A DNA stretch of 64,000 nucleotides from Diadophis punctatus similis (GCA_023053685.1 JALIGW010000001.1:74502240-74566239), one strand, 5' to 3'. Counted from the first letter of the stretch, positions 22,956 through 32,399 are shown. Notes: generated by a model not told the origin, from the letters alone. Numbers and translations are program-made.

Positions 22956-24227
22956 TCACCCCATCTGCCGGAAGAGCCATGTTTTTAAGGCTTTACGGAA
23001 GGCCAGTAGGGTGGGGATGGTCCGGATCTCTGGTGGCAGTTGGTTCCAGAGGGACGGGGCTCCCACAGAGAAGGCCCTCCCCCGCGGTCCCGCCAACCGA
23101 CATTGTTTGGCCGACGGGACCCGGAGGAGGCCCTCTCTGTGGGACCTAACCGGTCTTAGGGAGGTATGTGGTAGGATGCGGTCCCGCAGGTAGCCTGGCC
23201 CTGAGCCATGTAGGGCTTTAAAGGTAGCGACCAACACCTTAAATTGCACCCGGAGGCTGACTGGTAGCCAATGCAGCTGGCGAAGGATAGGTGTTACGTG
23301 GGTGTATCTCGGTACACCCACTACTGCACGCGCAGCTGCATTCTGTACCAGCTGGAGTCTCCGGATGCTCTTTGAGGGTAGCCCCATGTAGAGCGCGTTA
23401 CAGTAGTCTAGCCGTGAGGTGACAAGGGCATGAGTGACTGTGAGCAAGGCCTCCCTCTCCAAGTAAGGTCGCAATTGGTGCACAAGACGGATTTGTGCAA
23501 AGGTCCCCCTAGCCACAGCTGAAAGATGTTGCTCCAATTTTAGCTGTGGATCTAGGAGGACACCCAAATTGCGAACCTGTTCTGAGGGAGTCAATTTTTC
23601 TCCCCCGAGAACCAAGGAGGGACAGTCGACATAGTCCTTGGGAGGCAATATCCAGAGCCACTCAGTCTTGTCTGGGTTGAGCCTGAGTCTGTTCACTCCC
23701 ATCCAGACCCTCACATCGTCCAGGCAGCGGCACATCACATCAACTGCTTCACTGAACTGACACGGGGTGGAGATGTATAACTGGGTATCGTCAGCATACT
23801 GTTGATACCTCACCCCATGTCGTTGGATGATCTCACCCAGCGGTTTCATGTAAATGTTAAACAGGATGGGCGAGAGGACCGAGCCCTGTGGCACCCCGCA
23901 AACCAGGAGCCTAGGGGCCGACCTCTGTCCTCCTGTCAACACCGACTGCGTCCTGTCAGAGAGATAGGAGGAGAACCACTGTAAAACAGTGCCTCCCACT
24001 CCCATCTCCCCAAGACGACGCAGAAGGATACCATGGTCAATGGTATCGAAAGCCGCTGAGAGGTCAAGTAGCACCAGGATGGAGGAATGACCCCCATCCC
24101 GGGCTCGCCAGAGATCATCCATCAGCGCGACCAAAGCAGTCTCCGTACTGTAGCCGCGCCTGAAACCCGATTGAAAGGGATCCAGATAATCAGTATCCTC
24201 CAATAGCCGCAGGAGTTGGAGCGACAC
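22956..24227 (-). pseudogene. LINE ORF part 3: reverse transcriptase core and C-terminus
   Basis: 423 codons without interruption. RT motifs are in order: QSGFRRGYSTETAL (19-32), LDLSAAFDTIDH (54-65, first catalytic Asp), GVPQGSVLSP (111-120), and YADDTQLY (144-151, the catalytic YADD). These are followed by the thumb/C-terminal words NLGVLLDPQL, RLDYCNALY and LWNQLPPEIR. The catalytic residues are intact, so the copy is damaged only by the upstream frameshift and stop and is probably young. L2 versus CR1 placement is from memory. Confidence 0.9.
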
Positions 24228-25387
24228 TTCTCAACAACCTTACCCAAGAAGGGTAAGTTGGAGACTGGACGGAAGTTCTTTAAATCCGCTGGGTCCAGGG
24301 AAGGCTTCTTGAGGAGGGGCCTCACCACCGCAGCTTTTAAAGGCTGTGGGATGGATCCCTCTCTCAAAGAAGCGATCACAACCGCCTGGAGCCAGCCGCG
24401 TGTCACCTCCCTGCTGGCAGAAACCAGCCAGGAGGGGCACGGGTCCAATAAACAGGTGGAGGCGCTCATCGCTCCTATGGCCTTGTCCACATCCTCAGGA
24501 GTGACAGGTTCAAACTCGTCCCATATAACAGGACTAAGACTCACCCCTGTCATCTCGGCTTGCCCTGTCCAAATGGAGTCCAGGTCTGTCCGAATCTGAA
24601 CGACTTTATCCGCCAGAAACTGGGAAAATTCCTCAGCTCTGCCCTGCAAGGGATCTTCAGCCCCCTCCTTGGCTAGGAGGGAGCGAGTCACCCTAAACAG
24701 AGCGGCTGGGCGGGAGTCGGCGGACGCAATAAGAGCGGAAAAATACGCGCATTTTGCCGCCCTTATCGCCACTAAGTAAGACTTAATGTAAGTTCTTAAA
24801 AGTGTCCGGTCAGACTCAGCTTTACTGGCTCTCCATCGTCGCTCTAGGCGTCTCTTTAGGCTCTTCATCTCCCGGAGCTCCTCAGTAAACCAAGGGGCCC
24901 TCCGGGATCCGCTGCCACGGAGAGGCCGCAAAGGCGCAATCCGGTCTAAGGCCCCCATTGCCGCCTGGTTCCAAGCAGCAACTAGAGCCTCAGATGAATC
25001 GTGTACCAGGGAGTCAGGTATTTCCCCAAGTTCCCTCTGAAATCCTTCAGATTCCATTAGGCGCCTGGGGCGGAACCACTTAGTCGGTCCCGCCTCCTTG
25101 CGGTGGAGGAGTGGTGCCATGAAATCCAACCTCAGAAGGAAATGATCTGACCACGACAAGGGTGTTGTGACTAAACCCCTCAGCCTCAGATCATCTCTCC
25201 ACTGCCCCGAGAGAAACACAAGGTCAAGCGTGTGACCTCCCTCATGAGTCGGACCCTGAACTACTTGGGTCAGGTTCATGGTTGTCATGGAAGCCATGAA
25301 CTCCTGGACTGCCTCCTGGACTGCCTCCTGGATTTGCCATCGCCTTTCACCGGGCGATGGCAAATTAAAGTCCCCCAGCACCATCAA
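24122..25387 (-). pseudogene. LINE ORF part 2: end of endonuclease, linker, start of reverse transcriptase
   Basis: In the same frame as part 1. It shows the endonuclease motifs GDFN (residues 5-8) and SDH (80-82), then a charged linker with a WFTEELREMK helix typical of this LINE clade, then the first RT block (LKNFRPVSNLPFLGKVVEK, about residues 370-390). After that lysine the frame becomes nonsense relative to the family and stops at 24122. The correct continuation is in another frame from 24227, consistent with loss of one base near 24224..24230. Confidence 0.85.
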
Positions 25388-25450
25388 CCTGGGGAACTCA
25401 ATCGCCAGCCCTGCTACCGCCTCGAGCAGAACAGGCAGGGCCTTTGTAAC

Positions 25451-26140
25451 TTAGCTAGGAGGCAGGTACGCTAACAAAAGGCCCACCTGGACCCCTAAGT
25501 CCAACTTCAGAAGGAGCGTCTCATACCCAACAATCTCCGGGGCAGGGCTCCTTCGAGGATTAAGGTTCTGGCGAGCTATAATCGCCACTCCTCCACCCCT
25601 TCCCTGGGGTCGCGGCTGATGCTGTACTAAGAACCCGTCCGGGCACATCTCGGAGAGGGGAACCCCCCCCTCCTGGCCTAGCCAGGTCTCAGTGATACAT
25701 GCCAGGTCCGCCCCCTCTTCCAGGATTAAATCCCGTACAAGGGGGGCCTTGTTGGTAATTGATCTGGCATTCAACAGTAGCAGCTTGAGCCCAGGGCCCT
25801 GACATCCCTGGTTACCAGGACCTCGGGTTGAGCAAGATGGAACCAAACCTGAGGGGCCAGAACAAGGAATCGCTTGGAGACAGCGAGTTCTCGTTCCCCG
25901 AGAGCGGCCTACCCCTCTGCTCCCGCCATACCTACCTCTCCCTGTTATGACCATAATACTCCCGCTCCCCCTTGTACCAGAGATCCCCTCCCCGCCCCCA
26001 CTGGTCTCCCTCTCTTCCGGCAAACCATCCATACCACTCACTCTAAAACGGGGATCAGGCTCCAGAACCCCTCCACTTCTGTTTTCACACTCAGTAAAGG
26101 GGGCCGGGGCCCAAGCACCCGCATTCCTCATTCCTACCAA
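25451..26140 (-). pseudogene. LINE ORF part 1: N-terminal region and start of endonuclease
   Basis: 229 codons. Residues 1-110 are Gly/Arg/Ser-rich without a recognised domain. Residues 118-229 are the first half of an apurinic-type endonuclease, with NARS (124-127), ITETWL (149-154, the catalytic Glu) and GGGVAIIARQN. The frame ends in TAA at 25451..25453 directly after the LLAYLPPS strand. The next block (24122..25387) continues in the same frame, so this is a nonsense mutation and not a natural end. The true initiation codon is uncertain. In an active element the product would nick target DNA for reverse transcription. Confidence 0.85.
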
Positions 26141-26693
26141 TCAATCAGTCTACACATATACTCCAAGAATCATACACTCATGCACCCACACAACATATCG
26201 GAGGTAGATTTACAAGTTTAAGACAAAGAGGAGACACCATCAAATGAGGGTGTAATATAAAACGGATCCCTGCCGTTACCCCGGTCTCGTAACTGTTCTG
26301 TCCTTTATCGCACAGCACCTTTTAACCATCTAACTCAAAGGGCAAGCTTCTGCTTTCTGGAACCCTGATTGATAACACTTTCAAATTTGGTGGTCAGCTG
26401 TCAGAATTTAGCATTACTAATTTATGAACAGAAAAAAAAGAAGCAAATAGGCGTGCTGAACCCTTGATAGGCTTAATGCACCTGTTTTACTTGAAATTCC
26501 ACCACCCCCAAGTATAAGCTGTAGGTTTGCCCTTTCTGATGATATGACAGCATCACCACCAATGTGTGTCATGATTTCCTATTAATAAAATCCCCATCAA
26601 GCTATTAATATTACCATTACCATAAATGGTAAACATTACCATTACCTCTTGCTTTAGTCATTACAGTAACTCTTGCCTGAGTCCAGAGGTGGG

Positions 26694-26984
26694 TTCCTCC
26701 CGGTTCTATAGAACTGGTAGTAACTTGGCGGCCTGGGTCGCTGGAACTGGCAGCGACCCAGGCCTGCCACGCCCCCGAGCCGGTTCTTTCGGCGGTGCCG
26801 TAGGCAGCACCATCTTGTTTTTGCTTCTACGCATGCGTAGCTTTTTAAAATAGTACTGCGCATGTGTAGAGGGTCATTTCCAGGAAGTGACGCAAGTGTG
26901 TGAGCGAAGCTAGCGCGCACGCACAAAACGTGCACTTCCATCATGATGCGAACCGGTGGGGAAGGTAAGTAGAACCCACCCCTG
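26694..26984. mobile_element. hAT-type MITE (CAGAGGTGGGTTCCTCCCGG)
   Basis: The ends are CAGAGGTGGGTTC and AGAACCCACCCCTG. The TSD is CCTGAGTC / CCTTAGTC (7/8). The interior carries CTACGCATGCGTAG and CTGCGCATGTG cores near 26828 and 26857. Confidence 0.85.
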
Positions 26985-27233
26985 CCTTAGTCACTTCCCA
27001 GTTGGATTTCTGCAAGGCACTCTACATGGATCTGTCCTTGAAGAATATTTGGAAGTTGCGGCAGCAGAAGTTTCTCAATATGAACTGAATTGGCTTCCAG
27101 TTGGCTTCTAGGTGCAATTCAAGGTACTGGTTATTACCTACAAAAACTGTAAATAGCACAGGATCAGGTTATTTACAGTAATAACCAATTTTTTTCTGCT
27201 TATCAAAACTTACTGAGTTGGCATGCTCTAAAT

Positions 27234-27547
27234 CAGGGGTGTCAAACTCGATTTCATTGAGGGCCGCATCAGGGTTGTGTTTCACCTCAGGGTGGGCATG
27301 GCCAGTTCAATGTCACTCGTGTCTGGGGTGCCTGTGGAGGCCTGAACACTCTGCCAGCGAAAACAGGCTCCCGGGCTCTGTTTTCGCCTGCGACGGCCTC
27401 CTGCAACCCTCCCCAAGAGAAAACGGAACTCAGGAGGGCCTCAAGCTCCATTTTCACTGGCAGAGGTACCGCAGGCCGGTCCTTTGCTGTTTCCAGGGCA
27501 CCCTGAGGGCCGGATCCGGCCCGCGTGCCTTGAGTTTGACACCCCTG
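27234..27547. mobile_element. hAT-type MITE (CAGGGGTGTCAAACTCG family)
   Basis: The ends are CAGGGGTGTCAAACTCGA and GAGTTTGACACCCCTG. The 8-bp TSD CTCTAAAT is perfect (27226..27233 and 27548..27555). It has a GC-rich interior with GGGCCGGATCCGGCCCG-like palindromes. Confidence 0.92.
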
Positions 27548-28174
27548 CTCTAAATCTTTTCTATTAGGCAATATCATCTTGTGGGACCCAGGAATGATGT
27601 CTTCTCTATCACAATCCTTACCTTGTGGAAGAAGAAACCTCTGGAGTTCCAGATGGTCTCACCCTGTTAGCCGCCTAGAAGGCAATAGAGGGCTGGTTGA
27701 TCCCTCGGGTATTTGAGCCAGAATGTTAACTGAGCCCAATTGGGTTGGTTGGTTTAGTTCTTGACTTTTATTGACTGGAAAAAGGAATGACTTTTAGTCG
27801 TCAGGCATGTCTCATACTGATTGTCTCTGGAAATTTATTTTTTATTGATTATGTTGCTTGGACCTTTTTTTTTTTTTTTTTGCTTTAAATCCTCTATTCA
27901 CCACCCGGAGTCCCTGCTGTGAGATGAACAGTTATATAAATAGTCTAGATTCCAATTGTTACATTTTAGCATCAGATATGCTAAATGGGATCCACTTTTA
28001 TCCACCATCCATTCATTTTTGCTTCATATTTACAGCTCCTGAATACCAGCTACAGCAATTGTCCCTGTAAGCAGAGAATTGACCACAGAAAGCTTGGTGC
28101 TATCCTTTAAAGAATACCTTTCTATCCAAATGAGAAATTGAGAAAGCAGAAGAATTGGAAAGTGGGCTAAGTAA
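27548..28174. other. intergenic, nothing recognised
   Basis: Contains a T17 run near 27868. No gene is supported. Confidence 0.4.
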
Positions 28175-28801
28175 TGTAGGAAGTTAGCAACTACCCCCCC
28201 TCCTAGAGGAATAACATATTTTAGGAAATATTAAAAAGGCAGAATATTATATAGAATATCCCTGGCTGAGAAATGGAGAAACATGCTTTTAGGCAGAAAA
28301 AGACTCATACTTAGTAGCCCTCACCTTTGTCAATGGACTATCAAAACCTGAGCCCAGCTCACTCATCCCCCACACCTTTGTCAATGGGCAGTCTATACTA
28401 CACAACAAAGATAGGATTAACCCTCTGCCCATCTCACCACATGGCACCTGGGAAGATTGCATCAGCCAGCAATCAAACTAGCCTGGGACTCAGGACAGCC
28501 TGCAGAGTTGCCCCTGCATGGCCCCATGGGAGTCTGACAGCCGATCAGAGTGCATTTCTTGCACAGGGGCAGGAGGCCCCAGGGCGGGGCCCAACAGAGG
28601 GTATAAAGTAGGGCACTCTCAGCACCTCAGTTTTTTTCTCTTCTTCAACATCTTCGAGGCATGTGATTCCCCTTTTGCCCAGGACCTCAGACCATGTGGT
28701 CCTGCTGTCCTCCATTAAACCATCTTTCCAAGCAGTCACCATGCTCCCAGTGTCTTTTTTCCCCACTTGGAACCGAGCCCAGAAGGATATTCCTTACAAC
28801 A
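28175..28801 (+). mobile_element. solo LTR of an endogenous-retrovirus-like element
   Basis: 627 bp from TGTAGGAAGTTAGC to CTTACAACA, flanked by a perfect 4-bp duplication GTAA (28171..28174, 28802..28805). It contains a TATA box (TATAAAG at 28602..28608) and an ATTAAA poly(A) signal (28714..28719), as in a U3-R-U5 layout. There are no internal retroviral genes, so it is a recombined solo LTR. A related LTR lies at 48827..49381. Confidence 0.85.
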
Positions 28802-29254
28802 GTAATAAGAGTGAGAAAGGGGGAGGTATTCCACGCATATTGGCTTGACTAAATTACATAAGTACCCACAATATTTTGCAATATGCACATATCTCCAAAC
28901 TGAAATTTTAATTTCCTGCTGTTTCTGATGCAACTGTTTTTTTAAAAAACTACCCTTAACAAATTTTTTAAAAAATCAGTTTAACATGCATTCAGCCTCT
29001 GCAGCAATTACTATAAATAGTATGTTTTTAGATGATTCAAAAATATACATTCAAACCACTAGTGGCACTGGACACGTGCAAAACTTTGAAAACAGGATTT
29101 GCAGTGAGACCTGAGGGCTCATTCACACAGACCCAAAGATGCGCTTTCCTTCCATGCTTGAGTCAAGAGGAAACTATGCCGGTTCCAGAACTGTTCCCCT
29201 TGCAATGTTTCTTTAAGTTCCTCAGAACAAGCTTGTTATGCCCTCACTATACAT
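28802..29254. other. intergenic, nothing recognised
   Basis: No supported gene or repeat. Confidence 0.4.
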
Positions 29255-29628
29255 AGTCCTCAACTTAAGACCACAAATGTCCCCAAAATTTCTATTGCTA
29301 AGCAAGACATTGTTAAGTGAGCTTTTTGCCCCATTTTACAACCTTTCTTGCCATAGCTGTTAAATGGATCACTGCAGTTGTTAAATAAATAACACGGTTG
29401 TTAAGTGAATCTTTCTTTCCTATTGACTTTGTCAGGAGATCAAAGGTGATCACTTGACCCTGGGACACTGCAATGAACCAGTTGCCAAGCAATTGAATTT
29501 TGATCATGTGACCATGGGGATGCTGCAACAGTTGTAACTGTGAAAAATGATCATAAGTCATTTTTTTCAGTGCCGTTGTAACTTCAAACTGTCACTAAAT
29601 GAATGGATGTAAGTCAAGGACCACCTGT
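29255..29628. mobile_element. MITE of the 'GTAAGTCAAGGACCACCTG' family
   Basis: The left end is AGTCCTCAACTTAAGACCAC and the right end is GTAAGTCAAGGACCACCTGT, roughly inverted. The body shares GTTAAGTGAATC and TGACCATGGGGATGCTGCAA with 3828..4236 and the copy around 48267. Non-coding. Confidence 0.75.
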
Positions 29629-29719
29629 ACTAGTCTCATTCCTGAACTATGGATTTCTGTCAGTCCCTCCAAGATAGACTAGGAAAGTTATACATGCTAA
29701 TATTATTTACATTATAAAG

Positions 29720-30445
29720 CAGTGGTGAAATCCAATTTTTTTACTACCGGTTCTGTGAGCATGGCTTGGTGGGCATGGTGTGGCTTGGTGGGCGTAGCTT
29801 GGTGGGTGTGGCAGAGGAAGGATACTGCAAAATCTCCATTCCCACCTAACTCTGGGGCCAGCCAGAGGTGGTATTTGCTGGTTCTCTGAACTACTCAAAA
29901 TTTCCGCTACCGGTTCTCCAGAACCTGTCAGAACCTGCTAGATTTCACCCAGGGGTGAGTTCTAACTTACCTCACTTCTCACTTCCACCCGCGCCGCGTG
30001 GCTGTGCCTCGTGGGTGCACATGCGCATGCGCAGTGGCAAAAAATCCAATCCCCCCCAAAGCCGAAAACAAGATGGCGACCGCATGCAGAGTGCCTGAAA
30101 CTCGGCTTCTGTGCATGTGCAGAAGAAAAAAATCCCGGGGAAAAATTTGGGGAAAAAAATCGACCCCCCCCCTCCAAAAGCTGTAAACAAGATGGCAACC
30201 TCATGCACAGTGCCGGAAACTCGGCTTCTGCGCATGCACAGAAGAAAAAAATCCCGGGGGGGAAATCCCCCCACAAAAAAATATTTTAAAAAAATTCAAA
30301 AAATTTCAAAAAAAAATGGCGGCGCCCACGGACTAGCACCGACCAAACCGGTTCCGTGACATCATTGTGACATCACCAGCAGGTCGCTACCAGTTCGGCC
30401 GAACAGGTTCGAACTGGGAGGAACCCACCTTTGATTTCACCCCTG
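29720..30445. mobile_element. hAT-type MITE (CAGTGGTGAAATCC family) interrupted by another hAT MITE
   Basis: The outer ends are CAGTGGTGAAATCC and ATTTCACCCCTG. The 8-bp TSD TTATAAAG is perfect (29712..29719 and 30446..30453). The inner element at 29950..30433 was inserted 12 bases from its right end. Confidence 0.92.
29950..30433. mobile_element. hAT-type MITE (CAGGGGTGAGTTC) nested in the preceding MITE
   Basis: The ends are CAGGGGTGAGTTCTAACTTA and GGGAGGAACCCACCTTTG. The 8-bp TSD ATTTCACC is perfect (29942..29949 and 30434..30441) and is formed from the host MITE's own terminus. It carries an internal tandem repeat of about 113 bp (AAACAAGATGGC units near 30068 and 30185) and GCGCATGCGC cores near 30022 and 30230. 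Confidence 0.92.
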
Positions 30446-31048
30446 TTATAAAGATACTATAATAGAATCTTGAATGTGTTTCCCCTTCCCTTCCTCTCTT
30501 TATATCTGTGAGAACTAGGGAGATCTTGTCTTAAGATGCTTACTTGGGTTACACTTCTGCCCTAGACAGAACTAAATAAATTTCTATTATCTGACTTTTG
30601 TCTTGGTTTTGGCTCTTCCTCTTGTTCCTCAAGGTTATTCCTTCTCCCTTTATAGTTTCTGACAGGGCAGCCATTGACCCAGGAATGGATGGTAGTGACT
30701 TTCCGCCACTTCCTATTTTGGCAAAAAGAAAAAGATATTAGATGAAGTAGTGAAGGATTCCCTCAATAGATGGCATATTTGAGGGATCTGCACAGGGGAT
30801 GGAGATGGAACAGCAGTTTTACTATTACATTCATTTGTTCACCATTATCTTTACCTGAAATGCAGTCTTTATTCCCCACTTGCCTCCGTTTGCTGTCATC
30901 ATTGGAACTAATCCTTCCCCTAGCTCTTCTCTGCCTACTACCTGGGCCTCACTCAGTGGCTTGAACCACCATATAGCACATGACAAGTGGCAATTGCTAA
31001 ATAGGTGGCAGTGCGGCTCCCTTGTGGATTCCTGAGTTTGCCCTATTG
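30446..31048. other. intergenic, nothing recognised
   Basis: Unique-looking DNA. The chimeric reading frame described at 30831..31796 runs into it from the right. Confidence 0.4.
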
Positions 31049-31796
31049 CAAGGTGACCAGATTTTTTTTTTAAGCGGGACACCATTGACGGGGGGTGGGT
31101 TTCTAGGGGAGCCGCCATTTGAGTTTTGCCCTCTGCGCATGCGCAGAACGCTGTGCGCATGCGCAGAGGGCAAAAGAACGCAAATGTCGCCGTCCAGGTG
31201 GGTGGGGGGGAGGCGGGAGGCCTTTCCTCGCCTCCCGCCTCCCCTTCAGGAGCCGGCAGTGCCTTGGGCTGGCTGGCTGGCAAGCGAGCGACCGGGCTGG
31301 CGTCTCTGTCTTGCCTCTCCTGCTCCCCCTCCGCCAGAGCGCGTCGCAGCAAGTCCAACAGGATCCGGAGGTGCTCGGCGCGCTCATGCACCTGCACCAC
31401 CAGCGCCACCGCCACCTCTCCGGGGCCGGGGCCGCCCCCGCCGGGCCGCCAGCGCGCCTCGTTGGGAACCGGCTGGTCGAAGTTGAGTCGGTAGACCAGA
31501 GACCGGTAATGCAGGGTGCGATTCAGTCCCGGCGCCGCCTCTTCCCTCGATATCGAAGAAGAATTGGAGTGCCGCCCATTATTAACTGGAAGGCTGCTGC
31601 TGGTAACAGCCGGTGGCAACAGTCGATCTCCCGGGAGCAGCGGCGGAGACGCGGCTTCTTCCCATTTGCTGCTGCTGCTGCTGCTGACGGCGCCGCCGCC
31701 CTCGCTTGTGCCTCCCCAAAGCACTAAGGCACAGGCGGCGGCGGCCAAGACCAGCAGCAGCGCCACCACTTTGCGCTTGTAGATGCGGAGTCTCAT
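30831..31796 (-). other. chimeric open reading frame starting in the captured MGAT2 segment
   Basis: From the MGAT2 start codon the frame stays open for 321 codons. About 153 are MGAT2-like. The next ~95 are encoded by the element's own left arm (including the hairpin, read as CPLRMRTAFCACAEG), and the rest come from flanking unique DNA beyond the terminal repeat. If transcribed it would give a Golgi-type signal anchor joined to unrelated sequence. There is no evidence of expression. The openness could be chance plus high GC content. Confidence 0.3.
31337..31796 (-). pseudogene. MGAT2: truncated MGAT2 copy (N-terminal ~153 codons)
   Basis: MGAT2 is alpha-1,6-mannosyl-glycoprotein 2-beta-N-acetylglucosaminyltransferase, a Golgi type II membrane enzyme that starts the second antenna of complex N-glycans. 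This segment begins MRLRIYKRKV, followed by a hydrophobic anchor (about residues 11-28). Next comes a Ser-rich stem with an N-R-T glycosylation site (92-94), then the conserved blocks HYRSLVYRLNFDQ (96-108) and VVQVHERAEHLRILLD (133-148). Similarity stops near residue 153 of about 447, so the catalytic domain is absent. No stop or frameshift interrupts the 153 codons. The vertebrate gene is essentially intronless, so exon structure cannot say whether capture was from DNA or RNA. The presence of GC-rich upstream DNA argues for DNA capture. The start at 31796 was chosen by the family N-terminus; an in-frame ATG at 31841 adds 15 unconserved residues. Confidence 0.82.
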
Positions 31797-32257
31797 GGTC
31801 CGGGAGGTTTCCGGTTCTCCTGTGCCTTCCTCGTTCCTCACTTGCGGTGGTTTCGAGCCGGGCTTGGCGCGGCCCCCTGGCCCTTGGAGCGCATCAGCGG
31901 AACAACCGAGTGCTCCAGGGTTCTAGGATGCCCGATTGCTGGGGCCGCCGCCACCGCGCCCGCATCCTCTCCCTCATTTTCTTGGCCGGAGATGAAAGAG
32001 GCAGTGCGGCCGAATGAGCGAGCGAGGGAAGGAAGGAGGGAATCGTACGGCTCCGCCCCGGATGCACCAGCCGGCCACGCTACCTCCGTTGGGGCTGCAG
32101 CAACCCCAGGACCTCCCTCTCCAGGCGGCTTCCGGATCCGGACTACTCGCTTCGTTCTCTGGAGAGGCTGCATGCGCGCTTGTGTGTGTGTGTGTGTGTT
32201 CGTGAGCGCTCCAGCAGCCCAGCGCTGACGGAGGGGGAGCAGGAGAGCCAAGACTCA
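31797..32257 (-). promoter_or_regulatory. captured GC-rich 5' flank of MGAT2, possible transplanted promoter
   Basis: This stretch lies directly upstream of the MGAT2-like start codon on the minus strand and is CpG-dense, as housekeeping promoters are. It includes a short (TG)n at about 32180..32198. I infer that it is the 5' UTR/promoter of the source gene because it is continuous with the coding segment and bounded on the far side by the MITE at 32258. No core promoter element was identified with certainty. Confidence 0.4.
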
Positions 32258-32391
32258 TAAGGTGACCAGACGTCCCGCTGTTTCGGCATTCTTTCCAAAA
32301 AAGCGTGACTTTTTGGAAACAATGCGGGACGCGGAACACATGCGTGAAAAGCGTGTCTGTCCCGCCAAAAGCGGGACGTCTGGTCACCTTA
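32258..32391. mobile_element. hairpin MITE forming the right end of the Pack element
   Basis: 134 bp with a perfect 21-bp inverted repeat starting TAAGGTGACCAGACG at 32258 and closing at 32391. The 8-mer on its inner side is AAGACTCA, and the one on its outer side is CCCTATTG. So it lacks its own TSD pair, and its outer end is the outer end of the larger element. Confidence 0.85.
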
Positions 32392-32399
32392 CCCTATTG

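Larger units (their letters stand above)
22760..26320 (-). mobile_element. near-complete L2/CR1-like non-LTR retrotransposon
   Basis: It runs right to left. The order is a GC-rich 5' region, one long ORF (N-terminal region, AP-like endonuclease, reverse transcriptase), a short 3' UTR, and an AAATAAATAAAT tail (22760..22795 on the plus strand). The ORF is broken by one in-frame stop (25451..25453) and one single-base frameshift near 24224..24230, and is otherwise open. The 5' limit is an estimate because I see no sharp boundary. The fragment at 101..976 belongs to the same family. Confidence 0.9.
31049..32391. mobile_element. Pack-type hAT element carrying a piece of MGAT2
   Basis: This is a 1343-bp insertion. 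The left terminus is CAAGGTGACCAGA and the right terminus (complemented) is TAAGGTGACCAGA, 12 of 13 identical. Both have a GCGGGAC word about 12 bases further in. The 8-bp TSD CCCTATTG is perfect (31041..31048 and 32392..32399). In order, the interior holds: left subterminal DNA, a hairpin shared with the MITE at 6038 (31123..31199), GC-rich DNA of unknown origin (31200..31336), the MGAT2 5' coding segment in antisense (31337..31796), its 5' flank, and a complete 134-bp MITE at the right edge. There is no transposase, so it must have been moved in trans. An alternative, two MITEs that happen to flank a duplicated MGAT2 fragment, does not explain the TSD. Confidence 0.82.

Noticed and set aside
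29962..30359. Frames with repeated CACA/KKSRG peptides
   Set aside because: They come from the duplicated block inside the MITE at 29950..30433.
31337..31796. Functional MGAT2 gene
   Set aside because: The whole catalytic domain is absent and the segment lies inside a transposon with a clean TSD. It is a fragment.
31797..31841. In-frame upstream ATG giving the MGAT2 copy 15 extra residues
   Set aside because: The family begins with MRxRIYKRKV, so the start at 31796 was preferred.
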